From contig BSDZ01000008.1 in the NCBI GenBank assembly GCA_030268105.1, positions 1,984,001 to 2,048,000 on the forward strand: DNA of 64,000 bases, read 5' to 3'. This document shows, one piece after another, positions 1 to 12,300 of the stretch. This DNA is from Volvox africanus. Lineage: Eukaryota; Chlorophyta; Chlorophyceae; Chlamydomonadales; Volvocaceae. Position 1 is the first letter of the stretch, and each line of letters starts with the position of its first letter. Below the pieces are notes generated by a model. It had not been told where the DNA came from. It searched no databases and was given only the letters and a program-made list of their open reading frames with translations. Position numbers and translations under genes: made by a program.

Positions 1-3000
1 AATATACATAAATTTCTCCAAACTAAGTTGAAGTTCATGTCCACTTGCTTGGCTGCAGCACACAAGACACACATGAAATTTACTTGGTTTATGCAGTAAG
101 AGAAGCTGTACGCCCTACTTACCTGATCGCCTCCATGGTGGCTTTGCCCAGGGAGAGCAGTCCGTAGTCTGTTATGACTCCTCCCCCGCTGTTGTTGGAG
201 GAGGCGCCAGTCCCCGTAATGACAGCGCTGTGGAGAAAGGAGCACAGCGCCCTGACCGCCTCCCCTTTCTGGGCCTCTGTGAGGGACTGGTCCCAGCGGC
301 TGCGGGTAATGAGGTAGGCCAGAGTGAGCAGAGGTGCCACTCCGGGGGCCGGGAGGGCGGACACGGACACGGAGCTGTAGTCACCGGTGAGGGCTTCGTG
401 TGGGTTGCGCGTAGCATGGTACGGGAGGACGTACGGGAGGAAGGAGATAGAGGAGGCAGGAGAGGAGGTAAAGGGCTAGGAAAAGGATTGAATTGGGGCG
501 ATACATAGAGGGGTGAAAAGGGAAAGAATGTAAGGCAAACGTCATTTCTGCGATTTAGGCTACATGACCATCGATATGACAATCTAGCACCCCAGGTAAG
601 AGGGCAGCCTTAATAAGTTGCTCAAACCTTGAGATAGACCCTCATGTTCTGCAGTGTTGTGGTCCTCCCCGTGCGTCGCTTCAATTCCAGTATTATATAT
701 AATTAATTCATCGTCATTGCGTCATCCACCCATCCACGAGCCCAGCCCCAAACGATACGTCAAAACCCTTAGTGCTACTTGATTCTCACTGGTGGGGATA
801 ACCTCCGACAATTTGTCGTACATTGAGGTTGTGTTGGAGGCACCTGAGACCAGGAACTGCTGGGCGCTACCAAGGCTGCCGCTGCTGTTACCGTTGCTGC
901 TACTGCCGGGGCTCTCCAACGCGACTTCTGGAATGGATGCAGCTCGACCCTCGGACGCCATCACACAGCCGAGTGAAAATGGGGTGGACTGCAGCTTACT
1001 GATCATGCTGTTGCTGGAGGTCACAGATACGGCATCTGTACGAATTGTACTGTTCTTGACGGGTACGGAGGGGCAGGCGACTGACAACCAGCTGAGGACC
1101 GCCGAGGTTGCACCGGAGGTTTCTGGTTCCACGAAGACAACAATCTTGTACGAATCGGTGGTAGCCTTTAATTGCACAAGTCAAACGAGCAGGGTGGGCG
1201 AAATAACGTTGTAGTTGTATAGTTGTATAGTGGACGGCACGCATATACCAGCACAATACAAGGGGCAGAAGCAAGCACCCGATCAGCATCAACATACCTT
1301 TTTGGCACATAGCTACGATCCCTGGATCGCACGGATGAATGCATGGGCCCTATAAAATCCTATGAACTGTTCACTTCACGACATTTGGATGAGCGAAGGA
1401 AACAAGTGGCTTACAGTCCAGATAACAAATTGTTCTTTATAACATGTAAATGTGAACTCCTGGGTATGGTAGTACGCAGGGCGTCCCCACCTAGCTGCGG
1501 TGAAGGAGCCAGCTTTGATTCGCCCAATGAACCAATCGAAGCACTTTATGTCCCAGTGCATTATTAGCATTTTTCTTTGGCCTTGCTTATCGGGATCAAT
1601 ACCTAGCCAAGCTCGATATCACACCACCAGTCTGTTGTCATCGTGAAGCATGCTTACTGTAGTAAAAGGCAAATAGCAAAGGCCTCTTGAGAGGCTGATA
1701 TGATCCTTGTGCACCATTAAAACGTGGAAGCGTGTACCATAAGCGTACGACTGCTACACTTACCTTGACAAAGGACGGGTTCTTGTCCAAAACATCTGGA
1801 TGCGTCCAGTCAGAGATTTCCTGACGGAAAAACAAAATAGGGCCCATGTGTGCCAAAAACAAATACGCACGGTGTAGGTATATATGTAAGGCCTGTCAGG
1901 CGTATGTGGTATTATATATATGTATATATGTGTGTGTATGTGTGTGTGTGTGTTCTATGTTGACAGCAGGTAGGGATTATTGAGAGCCACAAAGGCCTCT
2001 CGAGATGCTGACTGGGTGCTTCTGCACGTTGATATTGTGCTAATTTATATCGTACATGTACAACTACTATCATCTCCCCCCTCTGGAGGGCACGTCTCGG
2101 ACACTTTGACCCTATCAGCTGATGCTAATCATCGCCTACCCCGGCCATGGGAGGTTATAGACTCTTCCCACGTCACGTGATGTGCCGACCTCACATGCAT
2201 CTGAAGCACTCACGGGTTTTTAGCAACTCAACTACTCCCTAACTTTCGTAGGGAAGAACCTGGATCACGTCAGACCGGTTGTATCAGACAGATGGTGTCT
2301 GCTGAGATCAGATCGGGAACCTTTGATTCCGAATCTGAGGGTTCCGTCTGGATACCATTGGAGTAGTTGAGAGCCGCAAAGGCCTTTCGAAATGCTGGTA
2401 GTGCTTCTGCACCTTGATATAGAGCTAGTGTATGCCGTACATGTACGACTACTACAGGCATGGAACGCAGTCAGTTACTCATCAGCCAATACATACTGAC
2501 TGACGGTGCACTCATATACTTACTCCTTTCAAAATGCGCGCCATCAGGCAAGCCGTTAAATTCAGGGACATTGCTCGGTTCCCTGCAGCAGTAGCAGCAG
2601 TATAGTAGCGGGGGCTTAATATTTACCTGTCCAACCCTGTAAAGACCAGCAGGTAAATATAAGTGTGTAGAACCCGTAACCTAAACCTCACTGACCATCT
2701 CAACCGATTCGTTTCTGCTTACTCATCTCCTCTTAAGGTTCATGCATTCGGGATCATATTGCACCATACATACCATCCAATAAGATTTGTAATTGAAATC
2801 ATATATACTGCACTCGCAACCATACATACCTGGTACGTTATAGAAGAGGCCGTACACGTTGATGAAAAGCGGAAAGTGCAGCGATGCCCCAACGACTGCG
2901 GCGTTCTTCGTGAAATTGCTGCGCTCCGAAGACGTCAAGGGCCTCTCCATGATCACAAACTGTTGTGAAAAGCCGGTGAGGCGGTGGGAACTGTGAGGCA

Positions 3001-4338
3001 CGCAGGACTTAATGCCTCTGGTATGTGAGTACCGGTATGCAATGATACGGAATGAAATAATGCATACGGTTGCTGTAGTAGCCTGGGGGTATGTGCGGGT
3101 AATATCCGGGGTGACCAGGAAACTGGACATCTTCCGATTGTGTCTTTAGGGTTTGGCGGATATTATTACAGAGATACAACGGTTGCACATGCACTGCAGG
3201 TTCTCAAGCCTCCATCGATCCGTCTTGCGAATGAAATGAATCTTCATGTACGTAGCTCTACCTCTATGTATCTACAAGTGGGCGTTGCAAAGCGTACTAA
3301 GAGTTTGACTTAATTTTGTTTATATGCATTTTGTTATGTCGTACATGTACGTGTTATGGACTGTAATAAGATAACTTCCTTTTTTGTTGTTCTGTTTTGG
3401 ATTGAGGTTTTAGGCTGCCGAGCTGCCAGTTGCGTCCACAGTGATTGCTCGCATCCGCATGGATTGCCATTTATTTCCTCCGTTAATATATTTACCATCA
3501 CCGTCAGACGAGCCGTGGGTGGTGGTTGTGTCGAATGAAACGACTATTTTGAACTATCACAATTACTCCAGGGAGGCGCTTATTACCTGCAGTTGACCCC
3601 TGCTAGTTGAGTTTTGCGTCCCCGCCTCCGCAGCGATGCTGGTTGCAGCGGCTGATGAGGAGGTGCTCCGATAGGCAATCCGAACGGGGACCCCCATAGC
3701 AGTTTCAAATATCTGGAAAGCCTGTTTGTGGGTGTTGGGGAGGAGCGGTAATAAACAGGCAGCAGGGGACAGCCGTATACCTAATCCAGTAAGTGACAGA
3801 ATGCGTACCAAGTGCGTGCACGCACGCACACACACACACACACAGAGATACATATGCACGTAGATACAATCGTGACAAGGTAGCGAGATTTCGGCGTGCA
3901 GTGAACAAGCTCTCGCCTAATTGCTTGTTGTGTCTGCATGCCATGTGTGTGACGAATATTCATATTTCTGTTCGGGTTTGGACGTATGGCATGTTTGCTC
4001 GTACGGAAACGGTTATTGTCCTCAGAAAACCAGGTAGCTGTGGTTACCTGTCTGGTTTCGTTTTGCAACATATAATGTATACATGTTACGGAAGTCGTAA
4101 GTAGGTCATGTATATGGCGTGTGAGCATGTACGTACGGCTGTTATGGCGGTCCTTGCATACACACGCACGTACCCGCAGCATTGCCAGCTGAGTTTCCGC
4201 AGGGCCCTCTCCGCTAAGCGTCAGCACACCCACGTTGCCCTGCTGCGCTGTTACCGCGATAATTGCCGAGCTCCATGCCAGCCAAAAGGAGAGAGCTCGC
4301 AGCGCACTGCAACCCTCGTCGTTGTGTCTTCCTCTCAT
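1..4338 (-). CDS. Secreted or membrane protein with PstS-like (phosphate-binding type) solute-binding domain; 3' end beyond window
   Basis: Modelled exons, 5' to 3': 4338-4174, 3721-3587, 2959-2830, 2582-2524, 1820-1764, 1165-790, 393-123 and 52-1; codon phases agree at each junction. The first exon starts at an ATG and gives a signal peptide (Ala/Leu/Trp-rich core ending near TAQQG). The body follows the order of PstS-type phosphate-binding proteins: VRIAYRSTSSS, FVIMERPLTSSER, GLFYNVPG, LTACLMARILKGEISDW, then VVFVEPETSGATSAVLSWLS, and a C-terminal YLITRSRWDQS...FLHSAV segment. The family binds phosphate or similar anions. In algae such domains are fused to Cys-rich and membrane regions, but here the window ends first. 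It is divergent from the receptor gene at 6228. The junctions at 1165, 790 and 393 and the last exon are the least certain. The introns hold repeat copies near 1976, 2361 and 3100. Confidence 0.72.
1976..2072 (+). repeat. Family A short element (~97 bp), diverged copy
   Basis: Shares the GAGAGCC(G/A)CAAAGGCCT core, the GCTTCTGCAC middle and the GTACATGTAC...CTACTA end with copies at 2361, 10275, 15180, 27717 and 29358. The consensus ends are TGTAGTAGT and ACTACTACA. This copy has lost its left terminus. Confidence 0.7.
2361..2456 (+). repeat. Family A short element (~97 bp)
   Basis: Starts GAGTAGTTGAGAGCCGC and ends GTACGACTACTACA. It lies in intron 4 of the PstS-like gene, only 300-400 bp from another copy. 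Confidence 0.75.
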
Positions 4339-6227
4339 TCGGATGTCCTTTCTGGCGGCTATTGCGAGTGTTACGTAGAGCTCTGGTGTACGGCGTGGAA
4401 CCGCTTGGAACTTCGGATGCTACTAGCCGTATCGTATCGTATGTAAGGTTCCCAAAGCTGCTGCAGGGAACCGCCCTCGTAGGTCTGGAACTGAAGGGGC
4501 CAGCACAATCGCAGGTGCGTGCTTGACAATTAACACGCTTTCTGCTGCTTACGACTGTAGTTATTTATCTGGTTCATGCTGCTTCTGCTGAATGCCCTTG
4601 AGAGAGCTCCTCTAAGTATGCCATCCAAGGTTGGAACAAATAAACAGTCTCGATGACGCGACCTCGCTAGTAAGTTCATATTCCCGCTTATGAACCTGTG
4701 CTGATGGACAGGAGATTCCGTAATGACTTCTAGCCGGCTGTTACGTTTATGTTCGACGAGAAACCGCCGGCCAGCGGTAGCCGTAAATAAACTCGGAAGA
4801 ATTTACCATCAACGTTGGTAAAACAGAGGGCTATTAACTCTGGTTATTCAGTGGTGTAAGTTATGGTTTTCATATTCCAGGACAATAACTGCTTAAACTT
4901 GGCCGAATGTATATATTGTGAAGAGCAGCTAGCCAGTATATATATAAGGTAGGGTTACGCTGGCTCGGATGCCGTCTCATCAGCAGGGATCCAGGAAAGC
5001 CGTGCAACTCCTAGAGGTGTGGAGAAGCTATCAGAAGCCTAAGAATTTGATGCTTCCGTATCAAGTGATTCCTGGGACGGATCGTACGAATGTCCCAACC
5101 AACCTCAGGTTACCTCTTAGCACTTGCTTCAGGAGCAGCCAATATGCGCATGATGTAACTCATAATACTTCGCATGAAATGATTATAAAATTATGGCGAA
5201 GTTTTAGTTATTTTTAATTACCAGATTTCGTTAGGGAAGGTTACGCAGGAGGAACGGCGAGAAGCGAGTTGGATGTAAGGTACGAAGTTAAATTACATAA
5301 ACAAAAGCACGTGATGAAAACATTGGTATATATCGTGTACAAAAACATTGAAACACTGCGATGAAAACAATTCGCTTAGTAGACTGTACGGCTGTTAGGA
5401 AAGAGAATCGCTTGGAACTAAATTCGCATCATTAATAATAAGGTGAAGAAGTCGGAAGGATCCAGTATGCATAATAACATAACTACGAAAGTTTTAGTCT
5501 GCAGTAACATTTCATGCGTTTTTAAGTTGCTCCCACCACAAACGAAACGCAGCCTGTTCATAATCCCTAGGATTTACTTTTTCGACCTTGACCACTAACG
5601 CGGTAACTGAGAACTTTGATTGATGACTTGGTACCTGACGAACGCAAACACGAACCTAAGTTTACGTTAATTCGGGATTTGCGCTAATACGGGTTCGTTC
5701 CTGTCCATTTTACTTTTCGTCAACCTTGCTTGGGCCTAACGGACTTCATCATTTATGATAAAGTTGACGTCATTTGTTTGAATATAGTTTAGGGGGATAT
5801 AGGGGCAATAGTATATCGTACGGCCATCAAATGGAATACATGACGTAATAACTCTGATCATCCCTCGAAGAGAGTGCGGTTTGTTACTATCTTGAAATAG
5901 AGGAAACCACTAGACAACGACGCACCTTGTGGCGCATTGGCGTAACGTATGTTTGTTACAAACTGGAAACGTATGGTACACAGCTAAGCTCTACCTCGAA
6001 TAAACCCTTCATACATACAGCTGTCAATGGTGTCCCCGACGCTGCTAGAACAAGATTCTCTTCCTCAGCAAGCGGGCAATATCCAGCCCATGTGCGGCTT
6101 AGCACGTCTGGAGTGTCATTTAACAGATTGGGAGCAGGGAGTTCCGCAGACATTCCACTTCGGAAGTCGGCGGGTTCATCATCCGCGAAAGTCAATGCCA
6201 ACACACGTGTATGGCACCCGCTGTCAC
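4339..6227. promoter_or_regulatory. Divergent intergenic region between the two receptor-like genes
   Basis: This 1.9-kb stretch separates two start codons pointing away from each other (minus at 4338, plus at 6228). No convincing exon or known element is seen in it. It is AT-rich in its middle (about 4550-5900). It must hold the 5' UTRs and promoters of both genes, possibly shared. No specific binding site could be named. Confidence 0.5.
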
Positions 6228-9200
6228 ATGGCCATGATCATCTTGCTGATGTGCATGTGCATATCAAGAAGTCCTATCGCCCGGGGCGCTGCACTGCAAG
6301 GCACATTTCGAGTGAGTTCTTGATGGCACTGTCCCCTCGTTTGATCTGTTGCGGTAAGGGAAATTCCTTGCTTCATAAACGCCGGGATGGATCTATCGAT
6401 TAAGTGTGCACGCACTCGTGTATCATCGAGGCAAGTAATGACGCTGCTTTCTTCTTATGCTCCATGAGTGTATGCAGCTGCCACTTCTCTCAGATCATGA
6501 GGTCATTATTTATGAAGTCACCATATCTGCTTTATTTCATCAGGTCGGAGTTGTTGCCAGCTTGACTGGTCCCTTCGTCGAATGGAGTGACGCAGTGAAC
6601 GGTAGGAAGCAGATTTGTGTCCGTGTGTATCCTGTCTATTAGTCTAGCTATTAGACCATCAGCCTGATGTAATACAGGGTGCCCATTTGGTGGCTGGGAT
6701 GCGAGTTACCCCGTGCGTTACTTACGTCCGGCTACACAACGTTACAGTCATCAGTTGGGGCAGTGGGACAAAGCGACCGGTGGTTTCTGGTATTATTTAT
6801 AGCTTGTGATGAATTCTGATGGATCGTACGGCTGGCTGCAAACGTTGGAGAGAACGCCGGCTGTGTATTTTGACAGATAATGATTTTGAGTACATGGCAA
6901 GCCCTTGGCCGCCGCGGGCGGCGTGTGTGCATGTATGTGCCGAGCGCCTATGTAGGGTACAAGATGTGGGCGGACTCATTGGCAGCTGCTGGGGGCCTGT
7001 CCCTGCGAGACATCAATGGTACAACCTTCCGGTACGGCATTGAATTAATCGTACTGGATGACAAAAGCATGGCACAGGATCACGCCATCGCTGTCGACGA
7101 GCTGCTTACCACCCACGGCGTCCATTTTGTCCTGGGCGCGTCACCCGCGTTTGCGGACTCCGAAACCGTACGGGTACACAATGCGGGGCGGCTCAACTTC
7201 CACTGCTGCGCGGGAGCCTCCAGCATTTATTCACGGGATCAGAAAAACACCTTTGGTGAGGCGAAAAAGAAGCTCGTCAGCTGGCGGGGCGGCCTGGGAG
7301 GCCTACCTACCTACCTACCTATCTGCCAACCAACCAACCTACCTACCTACCTATTTGCTGTACAGGAATGTCTGTCGACAATGCGCTATACGCCTCCGAG
7401 CTCCTCACTGGTAAGCACGCACACACAAACATGCATGCATATGTACATTATAGTCTGATATTGTATATGTATGGTTGGATGGGTGGCGTTCATGGGGGCC
7501 CCGCCTTCTCGCCGTGTGTACGAACTACATCACATCACAACCATGCCACCTTGGAGGCGCCGCTAACGCAATCGAGAAAGGGCGACTGAGACTGTGAATG
7601 CTGGAAAACCAAACCAGTCAATTCGGAGCGACTCCTACAAAACATAGATATACAAATACTGTAAAATGACATGTAATACGGTCGATTGATGCTATCAAGC
7701 GCAACATGCAGCAGCAACAGCAGTATTGGTTTGAAACCGTGTGACTCTTATTTTGTTTTTGTAACTCTTATTTTGGATACAGGCCAGATAAGGAAAATCT
7801 TAAACCCCCAAACACTAAAACCCTGAACCCCAACCTAAGCACGTAAAACAAACGGCACGTACGACAACATGGAGTCATCGAAAGTATGTACGGTGTTATT
7901 GGTGCATATTTATTGCGCTCTATTAATATCATGCGATTGATACATTGCCGAATCGAATGAGTGAAAGCGACCAAAGCAGTACGAATGCCGGGAATTGTTT
8001 TAGGTTCATAAAGACTTTGTTTCTCGATCTAGATATAATGTTCGATTTGGAAGCGGGAAAACACGTCACCACAGTGATGCGCACGACGAATCCATGCATG
8101 CTATCATGTCAAATGGGGACCAGTGTTTGTTTCTCATGTTTGTGAGCCTCATTTTGGGAAAATCATTTCCGTTACGGTGGTTACAATGGCAAAAAAGGCT
8201 AGAGGGCCCTTTGCGCCCCCTCTGAGCATGAGCGCCCTTCACCACCTTGCCTCAGCTCGCAGAAGGTTCATTTAATGGATGGCTCTGTCTCACTATTGCT
8301 CTGCATGTTTCCACTTGTGGCTGCTGCTCACCACGTCACCAGGTGGAAAACTGGAAGTGGTGCCTGTGTATGGGAATGTGCTGAGGGTCATCAATAAGTC
8401 CTGGGAATACATGCACATGCAGAGGGCCATCAGGCTGCAGGATCAGGGAGAACCCCACTGACCTGGTGGAACTGCTTGCGATTGACTAACGTAGCAAATT
8501 GTTCTTTCGTCTTTGGAAGAGCATCATACAACTTTTGGGGGCTTCATTTCATCATCCGCAGTTATAAGTACATTCCGACGTTTTACGGGTAGAAATGCCT
8601 CTTCTGTGAAATCTGCATTGCCTTTAAGCCCGGTGCCACGACAGCGCGAGGGGGGCCTTGACTCCGAGGAAATATCTTATAAATATCTTGAAATCCCCTC
8701 ATGACAATCACTAAACTCCATTATATTCACCTGCAAACGTTAATCCATTATTAAGGTTTTTAATAATTGGCCATCTTGGACCAATATTGACCCATAGACA
8801 TCCTTTAGTATCCTGGGATATCTACGGGTAGTGTCAAAGATTGAGCCGCAGACTGTCATCTTCCGATCGGGCCTTTGTAGGCCGACACAACAGAGATACA
8901 ACACATCCCAGGTTCGTACACCTTCTACCATCCAGCAGAAGTAACATATATTCGTTCATCTATACAGCCCTCACTCTGCTGTCTGATAGTCCTTATAAAC
9001 TATATAATGGGGAAGATAGAGTCAGCTTCATATATAAACGTATTTATAAATATTTATGGGATACGTATCTACCTATCTATCTATGTATGTATCTATATGT
9101 ATACATACGAAAGGGCGTTTTGGTGGGCGACTTGCCCTTCAAGGACAAACATCGGGGGCCCTGACCAGCGGGCCGGACCACAGTGCAGGGTGAGCACGCG

Positions 9201-9322
9201 GCTTCGTCTGTCTGCCTTGCCGTGTGCTCCTCTGTAAAAAATTGCTCGATCCAGCAGGGGCACACCAGACTCACACACAAGCCTCCAGCCTGAATTCTCA
9301 AAGAAACTGCGCCTCAGCCAAG

Positions 9323-9370
<48 letters not shown>

Positions 9371-12300
9371 GGGGGATATGTCAATACTTGCTTGTCGATG
9401 AATCAACGACCCTGGGTTAGTTTTTAGTTGGTGGAAGTAGTCATAGATGCATGCTTGGTAGGGCTCTCCCTCGGACTTACAGTAGGAGGCTTTATTTCGC
9501 GCCGCTGCTTTATTTCCCGTCTCAGAGTTTCGCTCCAAGGACGTCTACAAGCTTGCGGTAATTTATCGGACAGACATCTTGGAGCTTGAGAGCGCCTGTC
9601 AGGGAGTGGTGTCTCTGGCCAAGGCCCAACTGCTAAGTGTCAGCTTGGAATTGGCGTACTCAAAAAGCAGCAACAATACTCTTGCAGGCCTTATGGACAA
9701 GTTGGCGCAATCCTCAGCAGAGGCCCTCATCATGTGCGGGCTGCAGGATGAGAGCAGCACTGCCGCCAGGATGATACACGAGAGGCAGAAGCCCCTTAAG
9801 GCGATTGTGTTTACGGGCGGTGCGTACGACAGGTACGTGTGTATGCAGGAGTGCTCTTTCCTAGATGTCGCATTGATCGTACGTCTTGTTTGCTTTCTTC
9901 CTGATAAGCTGCCGTTGCTGCATACAAGCATGCAGGTACTGGAATGACGTCCTCGGCAATCTCTCCGTTGGGGTGTTCTCATTTGCGCATTGGGCTCCCG
10001 ATTTGACACGCAAGGACGAGTTTTGGGGAGACTCAATGTCCTACGCGGGAATGTACAAACATGTTTACAACGATGATGCTACCCATATAGCCGCAGGCAA
10101 GTACCATCTATAAAGCGGATCTAGCTAAATGTATTATGTTGTATTTGTCCGTTCTGGGGAATTCACCTACAGAGTAACACCTAAATAATACGCATGTGCT
10201 TTTTCCCGATGGCGAAATATACTTCGTTTCTTCACTGAGAAGCATGCTATTAATGTGATGATTGCTTGAATATTTAGTAGTTGAGAGCCGCAAAGGCCTC
10301 GCGAGATGCTGACAGGGTGCTTCTGTACCTTGATATTGTGCTGGTGTGTGCCGTACGTATACGACTACTACAGAACATCCCGGAGGCAAAAGCTTCTTCC
10401 TGCGTGGCTAGTTGACATCACGAAATTGATCACCGATAGCCATGCCATACCGTACGGTTATTGTAGCTCTCTTTTATCCGCCTACAGCAAAGGATCGATC
10501 GGAGGGTATCCCGCAGGTATTAAGTTGTATCTATCAATATCATGATAGTGCATACTTACGCAACCTCAGGCCTCCATTAAAAGTGCATGATTTGCTGCAC
10601 TGTGTTTGCAGCCGCCTCCGCTACGGGTTATGTTCTACATGCCGTGCTGTCAACCGTGTTTCGGAGCTGCATGCTGAGCCCTGAGGCCCTTGCGGCCCCC
10701 TCCGTACTTCTCTTTACCTCGGGGGCTATCACATGTACGGACAACAACAACCGGGGACATGACCGACTGCTTGAGGCACTGACCATCACCAATATGAACA
10801 CTTTTTTTGGGGCCGTCAACTTCAACAGGCAGGTGTATAGATAGGGAGATCCATTCAGACCCTTAACTATTTGTTTTCAAGACCTATGTTTTTTCCAGTA
10901 CAAATTACTTTCTCGTAACCAAAAACGTCTGGAGTTCAGCAGTAACCAGACAAGAGTTGTTGTCGGCTTCCTTGAAGCCGGGAAAAAGGTGGGGGCCCAA
11001 TTATCTGTACCGTGTGATAGCTTTAGAAATTGAGAGGTTTACAGGTTGCACACATGCACACACACGCACACACACAAACACAGTGGACAAAGTACCGGGT
11101 GTGTTGCACCGCGCCACATTCACCGTGCCGCGTCCACATTCTGCTTCCCATGTCCGCGCTGTGTTCACATTTGCATTCGTTGGTGCCATGTGTGTCACGC
11201 ACGCAAAATGTAAAGGAATACATTTGAGGATAACTTTGCAGTTAGACGCGCTCGTTTAGTAAATATTCATAAGCAATAATTATTAATCGTTTCATGTAGA
11301 TAAAAGTGCAAGAGGCAACGGTTGGACTGCAGGCTGGGACAATGGACCCTATGCGAGACCCCGCTAGCAGGTAGCCTAGCAGCGACAGCTGCTAGGCTAT
11401 CAATGCCCCATCAGCTTGACCTACTAGGGGCGGTCCCAACTACATGTTGGAGCTGTTATGTCAAGATAATGGCCTGCTAATTGTAGTATTCTGGGGTACC
11501 TATGGGTAATGTCCAGGATTGGACTGCAGACGGTCATCTTCCGATTGGGCCTTTGTAGGCGGACACAACAGAGATACATCACTAACCGACGGCTATTATC
11601 CTGCTGGGCCCAAGTTTGCTGCTAGCCTAGCCGGATAGACCTGCTAGCCTATGTAGTATCTTGGGGTATCTAAGGATGGTTAGGAAACTGGACATCTTCC
11701 AATCGGGCCTAAACAGTTTGGCGGATATTAACACAGAGATACAACAGCCCTGTGAGCATGAAGCCCCCGAATTAACACCACCTTGCCTCAGCTCGTAGAA
11801 GGTTATCGAATGGATGCTCTGTCTCACTATTGCTCTGCATGTATCCAATTGTGGTTGCTGATCACCACGTCACCAGGTGGAAAACTGGAAGTGGTGCCTG
11901 GGTATGGGAATGTGCTGAGGGTCATCAATAAGTCCTGGGCATACATGCACATGCAGAGGGCCATCAGGCTGCAGGATCAGGGAGAACCCCACTGACCTGA
12001 TGGAACTGCTTGCCATGAACTATGAACTATGTTTGTTCTTTTGTCTTTGGATGAGCAACAGGTTTCGGGTTCAGGTTCATATCACCATACGCACACGTAC
12101 ATTCATACGTTTTCCAGGCAAAAATGCCGCCTCTTCTGTGTAATTCACCAGGCCTTTCAGCCTGATGATGAGCAGTGGGAGGGGGGCCTTGAATGATCCA
12201 AGGCTAATATCTAAAACTCCTCCCAATACAATTGTTATATTTTATTAAATCCAGAAGATTTTAAAGAATTGGGCATCTTCCCCATCGACGTCCCAGGATT

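Noticed and set aside
7300..7350. CCTA tandem run taken as a telomere repeat or CRISPR-like array
   Set aside because: It is a short polypyrimidine microsatellite before an acceptor. No CRISPR array with spacers is present anywhere in the window.
10899..10988. 90-bp candidate exon after TTTTTTCCAG
   Set aside because: It cannot be joined in phase to the next sure exon at 13938, whereas the GC donor at 10829 joins cleanly as FNRFRQNQ.
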